Source: Clostridiales bacterium
GTDB taxonomy: Bacteria; Bacillota; Clostridia; Oscillospirales; Oscillospiraceae
Length of the DNA stretch: 8,104 nucleotides
Direction: 5' to 3'
NCBI GenBank assembly: GCA_019421975.1
Contig: JAHZEE010000071.1
Location: 1-8,104 of the forward strand
A model generated the notes under the pieces. The model did not search any database and was not told the origin of the DNA. It worked only from the letters and a program-made list of their open reading frames with translations. Position numbers and translations under genes: made by a program. Numbering within the stretch: position 1 is the first letter of the stretch; each line of letters opens with the position of its first letter. Shown here piece after piece: positions 1 through 5,927 of this stretch.

Positions 1-218
1 GCGCGCTCTCGGAGCGGGGCGTCTGCGTCTCCGGCAGCTCCGCCTGTTCTCCCGATGGCGCCCCCTCCCGGGCAGCATGTGCTCTGTGTCAGGACCGGAG
101 ACGCGCCCTCTGCGCCTGGCGGGTCAGCCTGAGCCACTTGACCACGGCGTCCGATATTCAGGGCTTCCTCGCTGCGTTTGAAATCTGCTACCGGGATCTG
201 GCCGCCGCAGATGTGTAG
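1..218 (+). CDS. Cysteine desulfurase / class V aminotransferase-like protein, C-terminal fragment (5' end outside window)
   Basis: An open frame enters from the left edge (first full codon at base 3) and ends at TAG 216-218, giving 71 residues. The segment GVCVSGSSACSPDG resembles the active-site cysteine loop of NifS/IscS-type desulfurases (family pattern about SSGSACS). It is followed by RVSLSHLTTASDIQGFL, which matches the usual C-terminal 'R-S-L/F-x-x-x-T-T-x-x-D-I' block. Family members are PLP-dependent enzymes that take sulfur from cysteine for Fe-S clusters and thiolated cofactors. The stretch between the two blocks (RAACALCQDRRRALCAW) is unusually rich in cysteine and arginine, so this is a divergent member. 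It could also be a related class V aminotransferase, and the PLP lysine lies outside the window. A strong hairpin follows 10 bases after the stop. Confidence 0.72.
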   Translation, partial: ALSERGVCVSGSSACSPDGAPSRAACALCQDRRRALCAWRVSLSHLTTASDIQGFLAAFEICYRDLAAADV

Positions 219-227
219 AGACATAAA

Positions 228-263
228 GGGGCGGGCGGCTGGTATATACCAGCCGCCCGCCCC
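228..263. terminator. Bidirectional rho-independent terminator (perfect 36-bp palindrome)
   Basis: The left half (228-245) is the exact reverse complement of the right half (246-263). The GC-rich stem begins GGGGCGGGCGGCTGG and closes on an AT-rich centre (TATATA). It lies between the stop of the plus-strand cysteine desulfurase-like gene and the stop of the minus-strand oadB, so it serves convergent transcripts. On the minus strand the stem is followed by TTTATGT, a short U-rich run. On the plus strand the following bases (GTCCTTGATTT) are less U-rich. It probably acts mainly as the oad operon terminator while also stopping the plus-strand gene. Confidence 0.8.
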
Positions 264-299
264 GTCCTTGATTTGGCAGAATCAGCTTCTGCTCTTCTG

Positions 300-1481
300 C
301 TAGCCAAAGACCGCCATCAGGAAACCCGCCGCCACAGCAGAGCCAATCACGCCCGCCACATTGGGGCCCATGGCGTGCATGAGCAGGAAATTCTGGGGAT
401 TTGCACGCTGCCCCTCCTTCTGGCTGACCCGCGCCGCCATGGGGACGGCCGAGACGCCCGCGGAGCCGATCAGCGGGTTGATCTTCCCGCCGGAGAGCTT
501 ATACATGAGCTTTCCAAGCAGCAGGCCGCCCACTGTTGAAAACGCAAAGGCCACCAGCCCCAGCGCCACAATGGCCAGGGTCTGCAGCTGCAGGAAATTT
601 TCCGCCACCGTTGTCGCGCCCACGGACAGGCTCAGAAAAATGGTGACAATATTCATGAGGGCATTTTGCGCCGTGTCCGACAGCCGGTCCACCACGCCGC
701 ACCCCCGCAGCAGATTTCCCAGCATCAGGCATCCAATCAGAGGCGCGGTGGCCGGCAGCAGCAGAATGACAAACACCGCCACCAGGATGGGGAACACAAT
801 CTTCTCCCGCTTGGAGACCGGCCGCAGCTGCTCCATCACGACAGCCCGCTCCTTTTCCGTGGTCATCGCCCGCATGATCGGCGGCTGAATCATCGGGATC
901 AGCGCCATGTAGGAATAGGCGGAGATCGCGATGGGCCCCAGCAGCGCCGGCGCCAGCATTCCGGTCAGCCAGATGGCCGTCGGGCCGTCCGCGCCGCCCA
1001 CAATGCCGATCGAGGCCGCCGCCGGGCCGTCAAAGCCCAGGACGATGGCCAGCAAAAACGCCAGATAGACGCCCAGCTGTGCGGCCGACCCCAACAGCAG
1101 GCTCTTGGGATTCGCCAGCAGGGGGCCAAAGTCTGTCATGGCGCCCACCCCCAGGAAGATGAGCGACGGATACAGCCCCGACTTCACGCCGATGTACAGA
1201 AGATCCAGCAGGCCGCCCTCTGTGAGGACTGCCCCATAGCCCTTCTGCCCCGCAATGATCTCCTCCCAAAGCTCTGGGTGGTAGAGCCCCGCGCCGGGCA
1301 GGTTGGTGAGCAGCATGCCAAAGGCGATTCCCACCAGCAGCAGCGGTTCAAACTTCTTGCCGATCCCCAGGTACAGCAGTACGCAGGCCCGGGCAATCAT
1401 GATGAGATTCTTCCAGCTCACCAGCGCGGCAAAGCCGGAGGTCTGCACAATCTCTTCCAGAACATTTAAAATGGATTCCAT
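300..1481 (-). CDS. oadB: Sodium-ion-translocating decarboxylase beta subunit (oxaloacetate decarboxylase OadB)
   Basis: This 393-residue polytopic membrane protein is of a length typical for the OadB/GcdB/MmdB family. The beta subunit takes the carboxyl group from carboxybiotin, releases CO2 and moves Na+ out across the cytoplasmic membrane. Visible signs are many hydrophobic helices and the family signature [10 protein letters not shown] at residues 162-171, whose Asp165 lies in the conserved re-entrant region implicated in Na+ binding. C-terminal conserved blocks are [20 protein letters not shown] (335-354) and [14 protein letters not shown] (369-382). It is the last gene of the operon, 12 bases after the biotin carrier gene. 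A GGGAGG ribosome site at 1487-1492, five bases before the ATG, supports the start. Sequence alone does not separate OadB, GcdB and MmdB; the oadA-type alpha subunit in the operon favours oxaloacetate. Confidence 0.95.
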   Translation of the reverse strand: MESILNVLEEIVQTSGFAALVSWKNLIMIARACVLLYLGIGKKFEPLLLVGIAFGMLLTNLPGAGLYHPELWEEIIAGQKGYGAVLTEGGLLDLLYIGVKSGLYPSLIFLGVGAMTDFGPLLANPKSLLLGSAAQLGVYLAFLLAIVLGFDGPAAASIGIVGGADGPTAIWLTGMLAPALLGPIAISAYSYMALIPMIQPPIMRAMTTEKERAVVMEQLRPVSKREKIVFPILVAVFVILLLPATAPLIGCLMLGNLLRGCGVVDRLSDTAQNALMNIVTIFLSLSVGATTVAENFLQLQTLAIVALGLVAFAFSTVGGLLLGKLMYKLSGGKINPLIGSAGVSAVPMAARVSQKEGQRANPQNFLLMHAMGPNVAGVIGSAVAAGFLMAVFG

Positions 1482-1493
1482 AGGCGCCTCCCG

Positions 1494-1862
1494 TCAGGAC
1501 AGCACCAGCAGCGGCGCGCCGGTGTCCACGGTCTTGCCCTGAACCGCCACAATCTGCGCCACCGTGCCGTCGCGGGGGGCCACGATCTCATTTTCCATCT
1601 TCATGGCCTCCAGCGTCAGCAGCACCTGTCCCGCCTGCACCCTCTGGCCCGGCTTTACTGTGATCTGCAGAATATTGCCGGGCATCGGGGCCTTGACCAC
1701 CTCGCCGGCAGCCAGGCTGGGCCCGCTCTGTGCCGGCGCCGCCGGCTGGGGCGCCGCAGAAAGAACAGGCTGGCTGGCCTCATAGGTATCCAGCAGCACC
1801 GCCTCGCCGTCCGCCACCTCGACCTCATAGATCTTTCCATTGAGCGTCACACGATAAATCAC
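1494..1862 (-). CDS. Stand-alone biotin carboxyl carrier protein of the decarboxylase complex
   Basis: This 122-residue protein has three parts: a short N-terminal beta-rich segment (1-30), an Ala/Pro-rich flexible linker (about 31-50), and a biotinyl domain (about 54-122) with the motif EAMKMENE. Lys88 of that motif is the predicted biotinylation site. The paired glycine blocks PMPGN (59-63) and DGTV (98-101) complete the biotin/lipoyl fold. Its role is to shuttle the carboxyl group from the soluble carboxyltransferase (OadA) to the membrane beta subunit. In enteric oxaloacetate decarboxylases this domain is fused to OadA; here it is a separate gene. The start is GTG (1862-1860), overlapping the oadG TGA by four bases (GTGA). 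It is supported by a strong GGAGGT site six bases upstream. The 12-base gap to oadB implies cotranscription. Confidence 0.93.
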   Translation of the reverse strand: MIYRVTLNGKIYEVEVADGEAVLLDTYEASQPVLSAAPQPAAPAQSGPSLAAGEVVKAPMPGNILQITVKPGQRVQAGQVLLTLEAMKMENEIVAPRDGTVAQIVAVQGKTVDTGAPLLVLS

Positions 1863-2185
1863 TCCGCCACCTCCCGAATGGACACAAATCGAATTTCATT
1901 GAGCGGCTTGCCCATCTCGTCTGCCACAATGGCCATGAGCATCGCCGCCGTCTGGTCCGGCACATCCTGCAGCTGGACCTGGCCGGCGCTGCCGGGCGCC
2001 ACGGCCGGCTGCGCCTCCGGTGCGGGCGGCTGCTTTTGATTGCGCCGCGCAATGCGCGCCATCACGCCGATGACCAGCATCAAAATCCAGAGCATCAAAA
2101 ACACGATGGCCATGCCGAATAGGGCGTATCCGATGCCGGCAAGGATTGAGGTGTCCGACGCAAATGGATGAAACAGTCCGTCCAT
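1859..2185 (-). CDS. oadG: OadG-family gamma subunit of Na+-pumping oxaloacetate decarboxylase
   Basis: This 108-residue protein has one N-terminal membrane helix (about 15-43, GIGYALFGMAIVF and onward). A basic stop-transfer segment (ARIARRNQK), a Pro/Ala-rich linker (53-65) and a small soluble C-terminal region (about 70-108, MAIVADEMGKPLNEIRFVSI) follow. This is the layout of OadG/MmdD-type gamma or delta subunits, which anchor and assemble the alpha and beta subunits and, in studied enzymes, contribute to metal binding. The ATG (2185-2183) shares its first base with the oadA stop (TAATG), a tight translational coupling. A GGAGG site at 2193-2197 lies inside the end of oadA, seven bases before the start. 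The gene overlaps the biotin carrier gene by four bases. Sequence conservation in this family is low, so the call rests on topology, the C-terminal motif and position. Confidence 0.88.
   Translation of the reverse strand: MDGLFHPFASDTSILAGIGYALFGMAIVFLMLWILMLVIGVMARIARRNQKQPPAPEAQPAVAPGSAGQVQLQDVPDQTAAMLMAIVADEMGKPLNEIRFVSIREVAE
1869..1874 (-). promoter_or_regulatory. Shine-Dalgarno site fixing the GTG start of the biotin carrier gene
   Basis: GGAGGT on the minus strand lies six bases before the GTG at 1862-1860, within the 3' end of oadG. No in-frame ATG gives a plausible protein with an intact N-terminal domain, so this site decides the start codon. Confidence 0.75.
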
Positions 2186-3570
2186 TATTCCGCCTCCACT
2201 CTCTCAATGGTGTAGCGCACCGTGCGCAGCTGCCGTTCCTTCCGCTGCCGCAGAAATTTTTCCGCAATCTCCGGGAAGGCCAGATAGCTGAGCACATCCT
2301 CCTCCGACTCTGCCAGATCTCCCAGCTTCTTTTTTGCCTCCTCCAGCTGCGGCGGCAGCGTGTCGGCATATCGTCCCGCCATGGGCGGCTCGTCCCCCAG
2401 GATGATTTTACGGATCTCCGGATCAATGGGCGCGGGCGTCCTGCCGTATTCCCCGCGGCAATAGGCCCGGATCTCCCTGCCCACATTCTGATACCGCTTG
2501 CCGGCCAGCACATTTTGTACCGCCTGGGTGCCGACCATCTGACTCGTGGGCGTCACCAGAGGCGGATAGCCCATGTCCTTACGCACCCTGGGCGTCTCGG
2601 CCAGCACCTCCTCCAGCCGGTCCAGCGCGTGCATGGCTGTGAGCTGGGAGATGAGGTTGGAGAGCATGCCGCCCGGAATCTGGTAGATCAGGCACTGGGG
2701 ATCCGTGGCCATGGAGAGCGGGTTCAGCGTGCCGTTTTTCAGAAATTCCGCCCGGACAGGCTTAAAGAAGTCCGCAATCTCCTTGAGCGTCTCATCCCGG
2801 AGCGCCACCTCACAGCCCATCTCCCGCAGTGCGTAGGCCAGGGTCTCCGTGGCCGGCTGTGACGCACCGCCGGAAAACGGCGAAATGGCCGTGTCAATCA
2901 CATCCGCCCCGGCCTCCACCGCCTTGAGATAGGTCATAAAGGCCAGGCCCGTGGTGGCGTGGGTGTGGACCACAATGGGCAGGTCCACCGCGTCCTTGAG
3001 CGCCGAGACCAGCTCATAGGCCGACTTCGGCCCAAGGATCCCCGCCATGTCCTTGATGCAGATCGACGAGGCGCCCATCCGCTGCATCTGTTTTGCCAGC
3101 TCCACATCGTCTTTCAGGGTGTGCACCGGGCTTGTGGTATAGGCGATGGCGCCAGAGGCCTCCGCGCCGCAGGCCACCGTCTCCTCCATGGCCACACGCA
3201 GGTTCTCCACATCATTGAGCGCATCAAAGATGCGGATGATGTCGATGCCGTTTTTGACGGCACATCGGATAAAGGCCCGGACCACCTCGTCCGGGTAGTG
3301 GTGGTACCCCAGCACATTTTGTCCCCGCAGCAGCATCTGCAGCTTCGTCTGCTTCATCTGCGCGCGAATCCTTCTCAGCCGCTCCCAGGGATCCTCCTGC
3401 AGATAGCGCAGGCAGACATCAAAGGTCGCGCCGCCCCAGCATTCCACCGAATAAAACCCGGCCTGATCCATGGTCTGCAGGATCGGCGCAAACTGTGAAA
3501 ACCCCAATCGCGTCGCCACCAGCGACTGATTGGCATCCCGCAGGACCGTCTCTGTAAATTGAATTGCCAT
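2185..3570 (-). CDS. oadA: Oxaloacetate decarboxylase alpha subunit, carboxyltransferase part without biotin domain
   Basis: This 461-residue protein has an HMGL-like TIM barrel (about 1-270) followed by a conserved OadA/pyruvate carboxylase C-terminal region (about 280-460). It transfers the carboxyl group from oxaloacetate to biotin on the partner carrier protein, yielding pyruvate. Metal-site and catalytic residues of this carboxyltransferase family are present: Asp12 in TVLRDANQS, the lysine of SICIKDMAG (Lys173, the carbamylated lysine in transcarboxylase 5S) and His202/His204 in VHTHATTG. FSGGASQP (232-239) is also conserved. Fused homologues run to about 590 residues; this one ends before the biotinyl domain, which is supplied by a downstream gene. 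It is the first gene of the operon. A GGAGGT site (3577-3582) six bases upstream fixes the ATG. A pyruvate carboxylase subunit B role is the main alternative, but oadG and oadB neighbours argue for the sodium pump. Confidence 0.94.
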   Translation of the reverse strand: MAIQFTETVLRDANQSLVATRLGFSQFAPILQTMDQAGFYSVECWGGATFDVCLRYLQEDPWERLRRIRAQMKQTKLQMLLRGQNVLGYHHYPDEVVRAFIRCAVKNGIDIIRIFDALNDVENLRVAMEETVACGAEASGAIAYTTSPVHTLKDDVELAKQMQRMGASSICIKDMAGILGPKSAYELVSALKDAVDLPIVVHTHATTGLAFMTYLKAVEAGADVIDTAISPFSGGASQPATETLAYALREMGCEVALRDETLKEIADFFKPVRAEFLKNGTLNPLSMATDPQCLIYQIPGGMLSNLISQLTAMHALDRLEEVLAETPRVRKDMGYPPLVTPTSQMVGTQAVQNVLAGKRYQNVGREIRAYCRGEYGRTPAPIDPEIRKIILGDEPPMAGRYADTLPPQLEEAKKKLGDLAESEEDVLSYLAFPEIAEKFLRQRKERQLRTVRYTIERVEAE

Positions 3571-3599
3571 CGCGACACCTCCAACTTCAATTTTTCTAT

Positions 3600-3628
3600 A
3601 TCATACCATAGTTTCCCAAAAATTTAAA
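3600..3628 (-). promoter_or_regulatory. Predicted sigma-A promoter of the oadA operon
   Basis: On the minus strand a -10 element TATGAT (3600-3605) lies 17 bases downstream of a moderate -35 element TTTAAA (3623-3628). The -10 sits about 30 bases before the oadA ATG, leaving a short leader with the GGAGGT site. The region is strongly AT-rich compared with the genes. This is a consensus match only. Confidence 0.55.
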
Positions 3629-3630
3629 CC

Positions 3631-3655
3631 TTTTGCACAATTTTCCATTGCAAAA
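3631..3655. repeat. Inverted repeat just upstream of the oadA promoter (possible operator)
   Basis: TTTTGCA (3631-3637) is repeated inverted as TGCAAAA (3649-3655), separated by 11 AT-rich bases. It lies immediately upstream of the predicted -35 of the oad operon, where an activator or repressor dimer could bind. The centre-to-centre spacing of 18 bases is close to two helical turns. It does not match a CcpA or Rex site that I can recognise. It may be chance in AT-rich DNA. Confidence 0.35.
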
Positions 3656-3726
3656 TCCATCGTTTTTTGTAGAATCAACCACTCAGCTGCCAGGCGCCGA
3701 AAATATAAGAAATCCGTCCAAACCAC

Positions 3727-3755
3727 TTGACAAAAATTTCTTCCTATGATAGTAT
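3727..3755 (+). promoter_or_regulatory. Predicted sigma-A promoter of the tRNA cluster
   Basis: A perfect -35 TTGACA (3727-3732) is followed after 17 bases by TAGTAT (3750-3755), a 4/6 match to the -10 consensus. The expected start is near 3762, about 22 bases before the first tRNA. The consensus -35 fits strong stable-RNA transcription. It is divergent from the oadA promoter, about 100 bases away. Confidence 0.65.
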
Positions 3756-3783
3756 TTTAAGGCTGACAATATCGGCACCTGAC

Positions 3784-3858
3784 GCGGGTGTAGCACAACG
3801 GCTAGGGCACCAGCCTTCCAAGCTGGGGACGGGGGTTCGATTCCCCTCACCCGCTCCA
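3784..3858 (+). tRNA. tRNA-Gly (anticodon TCC)
   Basis: A cloverleaf can be drawn. The acceptor GCGGGTG pairs with CACCCGC, followed by discriminator T and an encoded CCA (3856-3858). The anticodon stem is CCAGC/GCTGG with loop CTTCCAA, anticodon TCC at 3817-3819. The T-arm is GGGGG-TTCGATT-CCCCT with one G-U pair. The D-stem is GCAC (3793-3796) against GGGC (3805-3808), which leaves an A12-G23 mismatch where related genes usually have A12-T23. It is the first gene of a five-tRNA cluster, with a five-base gap to the next. Confidence 0.93.
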
Positions 3859-3863
3859 CACAT

Positions 3864-3940
3864 GCGCCAATAGCTCAGCTGGATAGAGCAATTGCCTTCT
3901 AAGCAATAGGCCAGGGGTTCGAGTCCCTTTTGGCGCGCCA
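3864..3940 (+). tRNA. tRNA-Arg (anticodon TCT)
   Basis: The acceptor GCGCCAA pairs fully with TTGGCGC, followed by discriminator G and encoded CCA. The anticodon stem is ATTGC/GCAAT with loop CTTCTAA, giving TCT at 3898-3900, which reads AGA/AGG codons. The D-loop carries A20 and the anticodon has C35, both known bacterial arginine identity elements. The T-arm is AGGGG-TTCGAGT-CCCTT. Its anticodon arm is almost the same as that of the tRNA-Lys in this cluster. Confidence 0.95.
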
Positions 3941-3945
3941 AATAT

Positions 3946-4023
<78 letters not shown>

Positions 4024-4062
4024 TTCTTTTTTACGCCCTTCTGGCGGCTTCCTCCGCAATAC

Positions 4063-4136
4063 AGGGGTGTCGCCAAGCGGTAAGGCACGGGACTTTGACT
4101 CCCGCATCGGTGGTTCGACTCCACCCATCCCTGCCA
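4063..4136 (+). tRNA. tRNA-Gln (anticodon TTG)
   Basis: The acceptor AGGGGTG pairs with CATCCCT (one G-U), followed by discriminator G and encoded CCA (4134-4136). The anticodon stem is CGGGA/TCCCG with loop CTTTGAC, anticodon TTG at 4095-4097. The T-arm is GGTGG-TTCGACT-CCACC. A 39-base spacer with a small GCGG/CCGC hairpin (4044-4057) separates it from tRNA-His, the longest gap in the cluster. Confidence 0.93.
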
Positions 4137-4140
4137 CTAT

Positions 4141-4216
4141 GACCCGCTAGCTCAGTTGGCAGAGCAATTGCCTTTTAAGCAATGGGTCTGGAGTTCGAAT
4201 CTCCAGCGGGTCACCA
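4141..4216 (+). tRNA. tRNA-Lys (anticodon TTT)
   Basis: The acceptor GACCCGC pairs perfectly with GCGGGTC, followed by discriminator A and encoded CCA. The anticodon stem is ATTGC/GCAAT with loop CTTTTAA, anticodon TTT at 4184-4186. The T-arm is TGGAG-TTCGAAT-CTCCA. It is the last gene of the cluster, four bases after tRNA-Gln and ten bases before the terminator hairpin. Confidence 0.95.
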
Positions 4217-4225
4217 AATATCACG

Positions 4226-4254
4226 ACAGGTCGCAGCGCTGCGGCCTGTTTTTT
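4226..4254 (+). terminator. Rho-independent terminator of the tRNA cluster
   Basis: A near-perfect hairpin (4226-4249) has arms ACAGGTCGCAG and CTGCGGCCTGT with one T-G pair. It is followed by six T residues (4249-4254), a G, and a second T run. It starts ten bases after tRNA-Lys and ends the tRNA transcript. Confidence 0.9.
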
Positions 4255-4299
4255 GTTTTTTGAATCCGATTTCTTTTTAAAGAATGTATTATAATGTTG

Positions 4300-4337
4300 A
4301 TGCCCCGCACAGCTGCAAGGCTGTGCGGGGCATTTTT
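4300..4337. terminator. Intergenic hairpin between the convergent tRNA cluster and pdxT
   Basis: A 14-bp perfect stem (4300-4313 with 4320-4333, ATGCCCCGCACAGC and its complement) has a six-base loop. It directly follows the pdxT stop on the minus strand. On the plus strand it is followed by TTTTT, giving a canonical terminator against readthrough from the tRNA side. In the pdxT direction the downstream run (CAACATTATAAT) is poor in U, so termination of pdxST there is probably weaker. Confidence 0.75.
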
Positions 4338-4909
4338 CATCTTACCTGCCGCCTCTGGACCATCTCCAGAAAATGCTGATGGATCGTCACGCAGTGGGAC
4401 AACTCCGGGTGAAATGCGGTCACCAGCTGCCCCGCCTGCTGCGCTGCCACGATCTGCCCCCGCGCGCGGGCCAGGATCTGGAGCGCCGGGCCGGCCGAGA
4501 GAATCTGCGGCGCGCGGATAAAGGTCATCGGAATCTGTTTTCCGTCGAACGCCTCTTCTGTGTAAAAGCTGCTCAGCTGCCTGCCATAGGCGTTTCGCCG
4601 AACCGCCAGATCCATTGTGCCGAAGCACGGCGTGCCGCCCTCTACGGAGCTTGCCAGCAGGATCAGCCCGGCACAGGTGCCGAAGACCGGCAGGCCGCCC
4701 AGAATCCGCTGCCGCAGCGGCTCAAACAGCTCCAGTTCCTGCAGCAGCTTCCGCATCGCCGTGCTCTCCCCGCCCGGCAGAATCAGGCCGTCCAGTGTGC
4801 GCTCCAGATCCCTGGGCTGCCGGATCTCAAAATGCGCCGCGCCCAGGCGGTCCAGCATCGCCGCGTGCTCTGCGAATGCGCCCTGCAGGGCCAAAATGCC
4901 AATGTTCAT
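4337..4909 (-). CDS. pdxT: Pyridoxal 5'-phosphate synthase, glutaminase subunit PdxT
   Basis: This 190-residue class I glutamine amidotransferase is of normal PdxT length. It hydrolyses glutamine and channels ammonia to PdxS in the 12+12 PLP synthase complex in the cytosol. Visible motifs are the N-terminal IGILALQGAFAEH, the PGGEST loop (45-50), the nucleophile elbow FGTCAG with Cys79, RNAYGRQLSSF (105-115), and the catalytic pair His167/Glu169 in FHPEL. All triad residues are intact. The ATG follows the pdxS TGA after one base, and the upstream bases offer only a weak ribosome site. Translation therefore probably depends on coupling to pdxS. The gene ends against a strong hairpin shared with the tRNA side. 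Confidence 0.97.
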   Translation of the reverse strand: MNIGILALQGAFAEHAAMLDRLGAAHFEIRQPRDLERTLDGLILPGGESTAMRKLLQELELFEPLRQRILGGLPVFGTCAGLILLASSVEGGTPCFGTMDLAVRRNAYGRQLSSFYTEEAFDGKQIPMTFIRAPQILSAGPALQILARARGQIVAAQQAGQLVTAFHPELSHCVTIHQHFLEMVQRRQVR

Positions 4910-4910
4910 C

Positions 4911-5786
4911 TCACTTGCCCCGCTCCGCCATCAGCAGGGCGATCTCATCCTCATTGATCCCCACCATGGCCTCGCCCAAGTCGGCGGAGAGCTCGGCCAG
5001 CAGCCCGGCATCCTCATAGTTGGACACCGCCTGCACAATGGCGGCGGCGCGCTTGGCCGGATTTCCGGATTTAAAAATACCGGAGCCCACAAAGACGCCC
5101 TCTGCCCCCAGCTGCATCATGAGCGCGGCATCCGCCGGGGTCGCCACGCCGCCCGCGGCAAAGTTCACCACCGGCAGGCGGCCGGTTTCATGCACAGAGC
5201 GCAGCAGCTCCGCCGGCACCTGCAGCTGCTTTGCCGCCTCAAACAGCTCATCATCCCGCAGGTTCTGCACGCGGCGGATCTCCGCGTTCATGGCCCGCAT
5301 GTGCCGCACGGCCTGCACCACATCGCCCGTACCGGGCTCGCCCTTGGTTCGAATCATCGAAGCGCCCTCCGCAATCCGGCGCAGCGCCTCCCCCAGATCC
5401 CTGGCGCCGCAGACAAAGGGTACGCGGAACCGGGTCTTGTCGATGTGGTGGACATCGTCTGCCGGAGAGAGGACCTCACTCTCGTCGATATAGTCGATCT
5501 CAATGGCCTCCAGGATCTGCGCCTCCACAAAGTGCCCGATTCTGCACTTTGCCATGACCGGGATCGACACCGTCTGCTGAATCTCCCGAATCATCTTCGG
5601 GTCGCTCATTCTGGCCACACCGCCGGCGGCCCGGATGTCTGCCGGAATCCGCTCCAGCGCCATCACCGCACAGGCCCCCGCCTGCTCGGCAATCCGCGCC
5701 TGCTCCGGCGTTGTCACATCCATGATGACGCCGCCCTTCAGCATCTGGGCAAGCTCGCAGTTCAGCTCATATCTGGTTTTTTCCAT
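4911..5786 (-). CDS. pdxS: Pyridoxal 5'-phosphate synthase, synthase subunit PdxS
   Basis: This 291-residue (beta/alpha)8 protein is full length for the family. It makes PLP from ribose 5-phosphate, glyceraldehyde 3-phosphate and ammonia. Conserved elements are KGGVIMDV (Asp23), [13 protein letters not shown] (40-52), [13 protein letters not shown] with the Schiff-base lysine Lys80, [10 protein letters not shown] (101-110), [11 protein letters not shown] with the second catalytic lysine Lys148, and the phosphate-binding [15 protein letters not shown] and [11 protein letters not shown] blocks. It is the first gene of a two-gene operon with pdxT. A GAGGTG ribosome site at 5794-5799, seven bases before the ATG, supports the start. 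The presence of both subunits indicates DXP-independent vitamin B6 synthesis. I see no adjacent MocR/PdxR regulator in the window. Confidence 0.98.
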   Translation of the reverse strand: MEKTRYELNCELAQMLKGGVIMDVTTPEQARIAEQAGACAVMALERIPADIRAAGGVARMSDPKMIREIQQTVSIPVMAKCRIGHFVEAQILEAIEIDYIDESEVLSPADDVHHIDKTRFRVPFVCGARDLGEALRRIAEGASMIRTKGEPGTGDVVQAVRHMRAMNAEIRRVQNLRDDELFEAAKQLQVPAELLRSVHETGRLPVVNFAAGGVATPADAALMMQLGAEGVFVGSGIFKSGNPAKRAAAIVQAVSNYEDAGLLAELSADLGEAMVGINEDEIALLMAERGK

Positions 5787-5820
5787 GATGAATCACCTCA
5801 ATTGGTTTCGTATGGCTCCT

Positions 5821-5848
5821 ATTATACTCACATCTGATCCTATGGAAA
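5821..5848 (-). promoter_or_regulatory. Predicted promoter of pdxST
   Basis: A perfect -10 TATAAT (5821-5826, minus strand) lies about 35 bases upstream of the pdxS ATG. The best -35 is TTTCCA (5843-5848) at a 16-base spacing, a 4/6 match. A second TATAAT at 5867-5872 lacks a convincing -35. Confidence 0.5.
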
Positions 5849-5890
5849 TATCCAGATTTAAATTAAATTATAATGCCAGATCTGTGTATC

Positions 5891-5919
5891 AAAAAACGAG
5901 CGGCAAGCCGCTCGTTTTT
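5891..5919. terminator. Symmetric terminator after the CHAP-like gene
   Basis: The stem CGAGCGGC/GCCGCTCG (5897-5904 with 5907-5914) has a very tight loop and is flanked by six A on the left and five T on the right. It can terminate either strand. It lies nine bases after the stop of the minus-strand CHAP-like gene and upstream of the pdxS promoter, so its main role is to insulate pdxST from that gene. Confidence 0.88.
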
Positions 5920-5927
5920 AAAGGAAC

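Noticed and set aside
666..1469. 267-codon plus-strand open frame opposite oadB
   Set aside because: A low-complexity Arg/Gln/His composition typical of antisense shadows; oadB motifs are unambiguous on the minus strand.
2146..2862. 238-codon plus-strand open frame opposite oadA and oadG
   Set aside because: Antisense shadow of conserved genes with no ribosome site or recognisable domain.
300..3570. Operon as glutaconyl-CoA or methylmalonyl-CoA decarboxylase
   Set aside because: Those enzymes use a crotonase-type acyl-CoA carboxyltransferase alpha subunit; here alpha is an OadA/5S-type TIM barrel with TVLRDANQS and HTH metal ligands.
3744..3941. Minus-strand open frame across tRNA-Gly and tRNA-Arg
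   Set aside because: Antisense translation of tRNA genes, which produces common false 'GEGNRTPVPSLEG'-type proteins.
4024..4062. Spacer between tRNA-His and tRNA-Gln with T run and small hairpin as a terminator or new RNA
   Set aside because: The T run precedes the hairpin and the stem is only four pairs, so it is more likely an ordinary processing spacer.
4617..5837. 406-codon plus-strand open frame opposite pdxS and pdxT
   Set aside because: It is the antisense frame of two clearly conserved genes in GC-rich DNA, rich in Arg/His/Pro, with no family motif.
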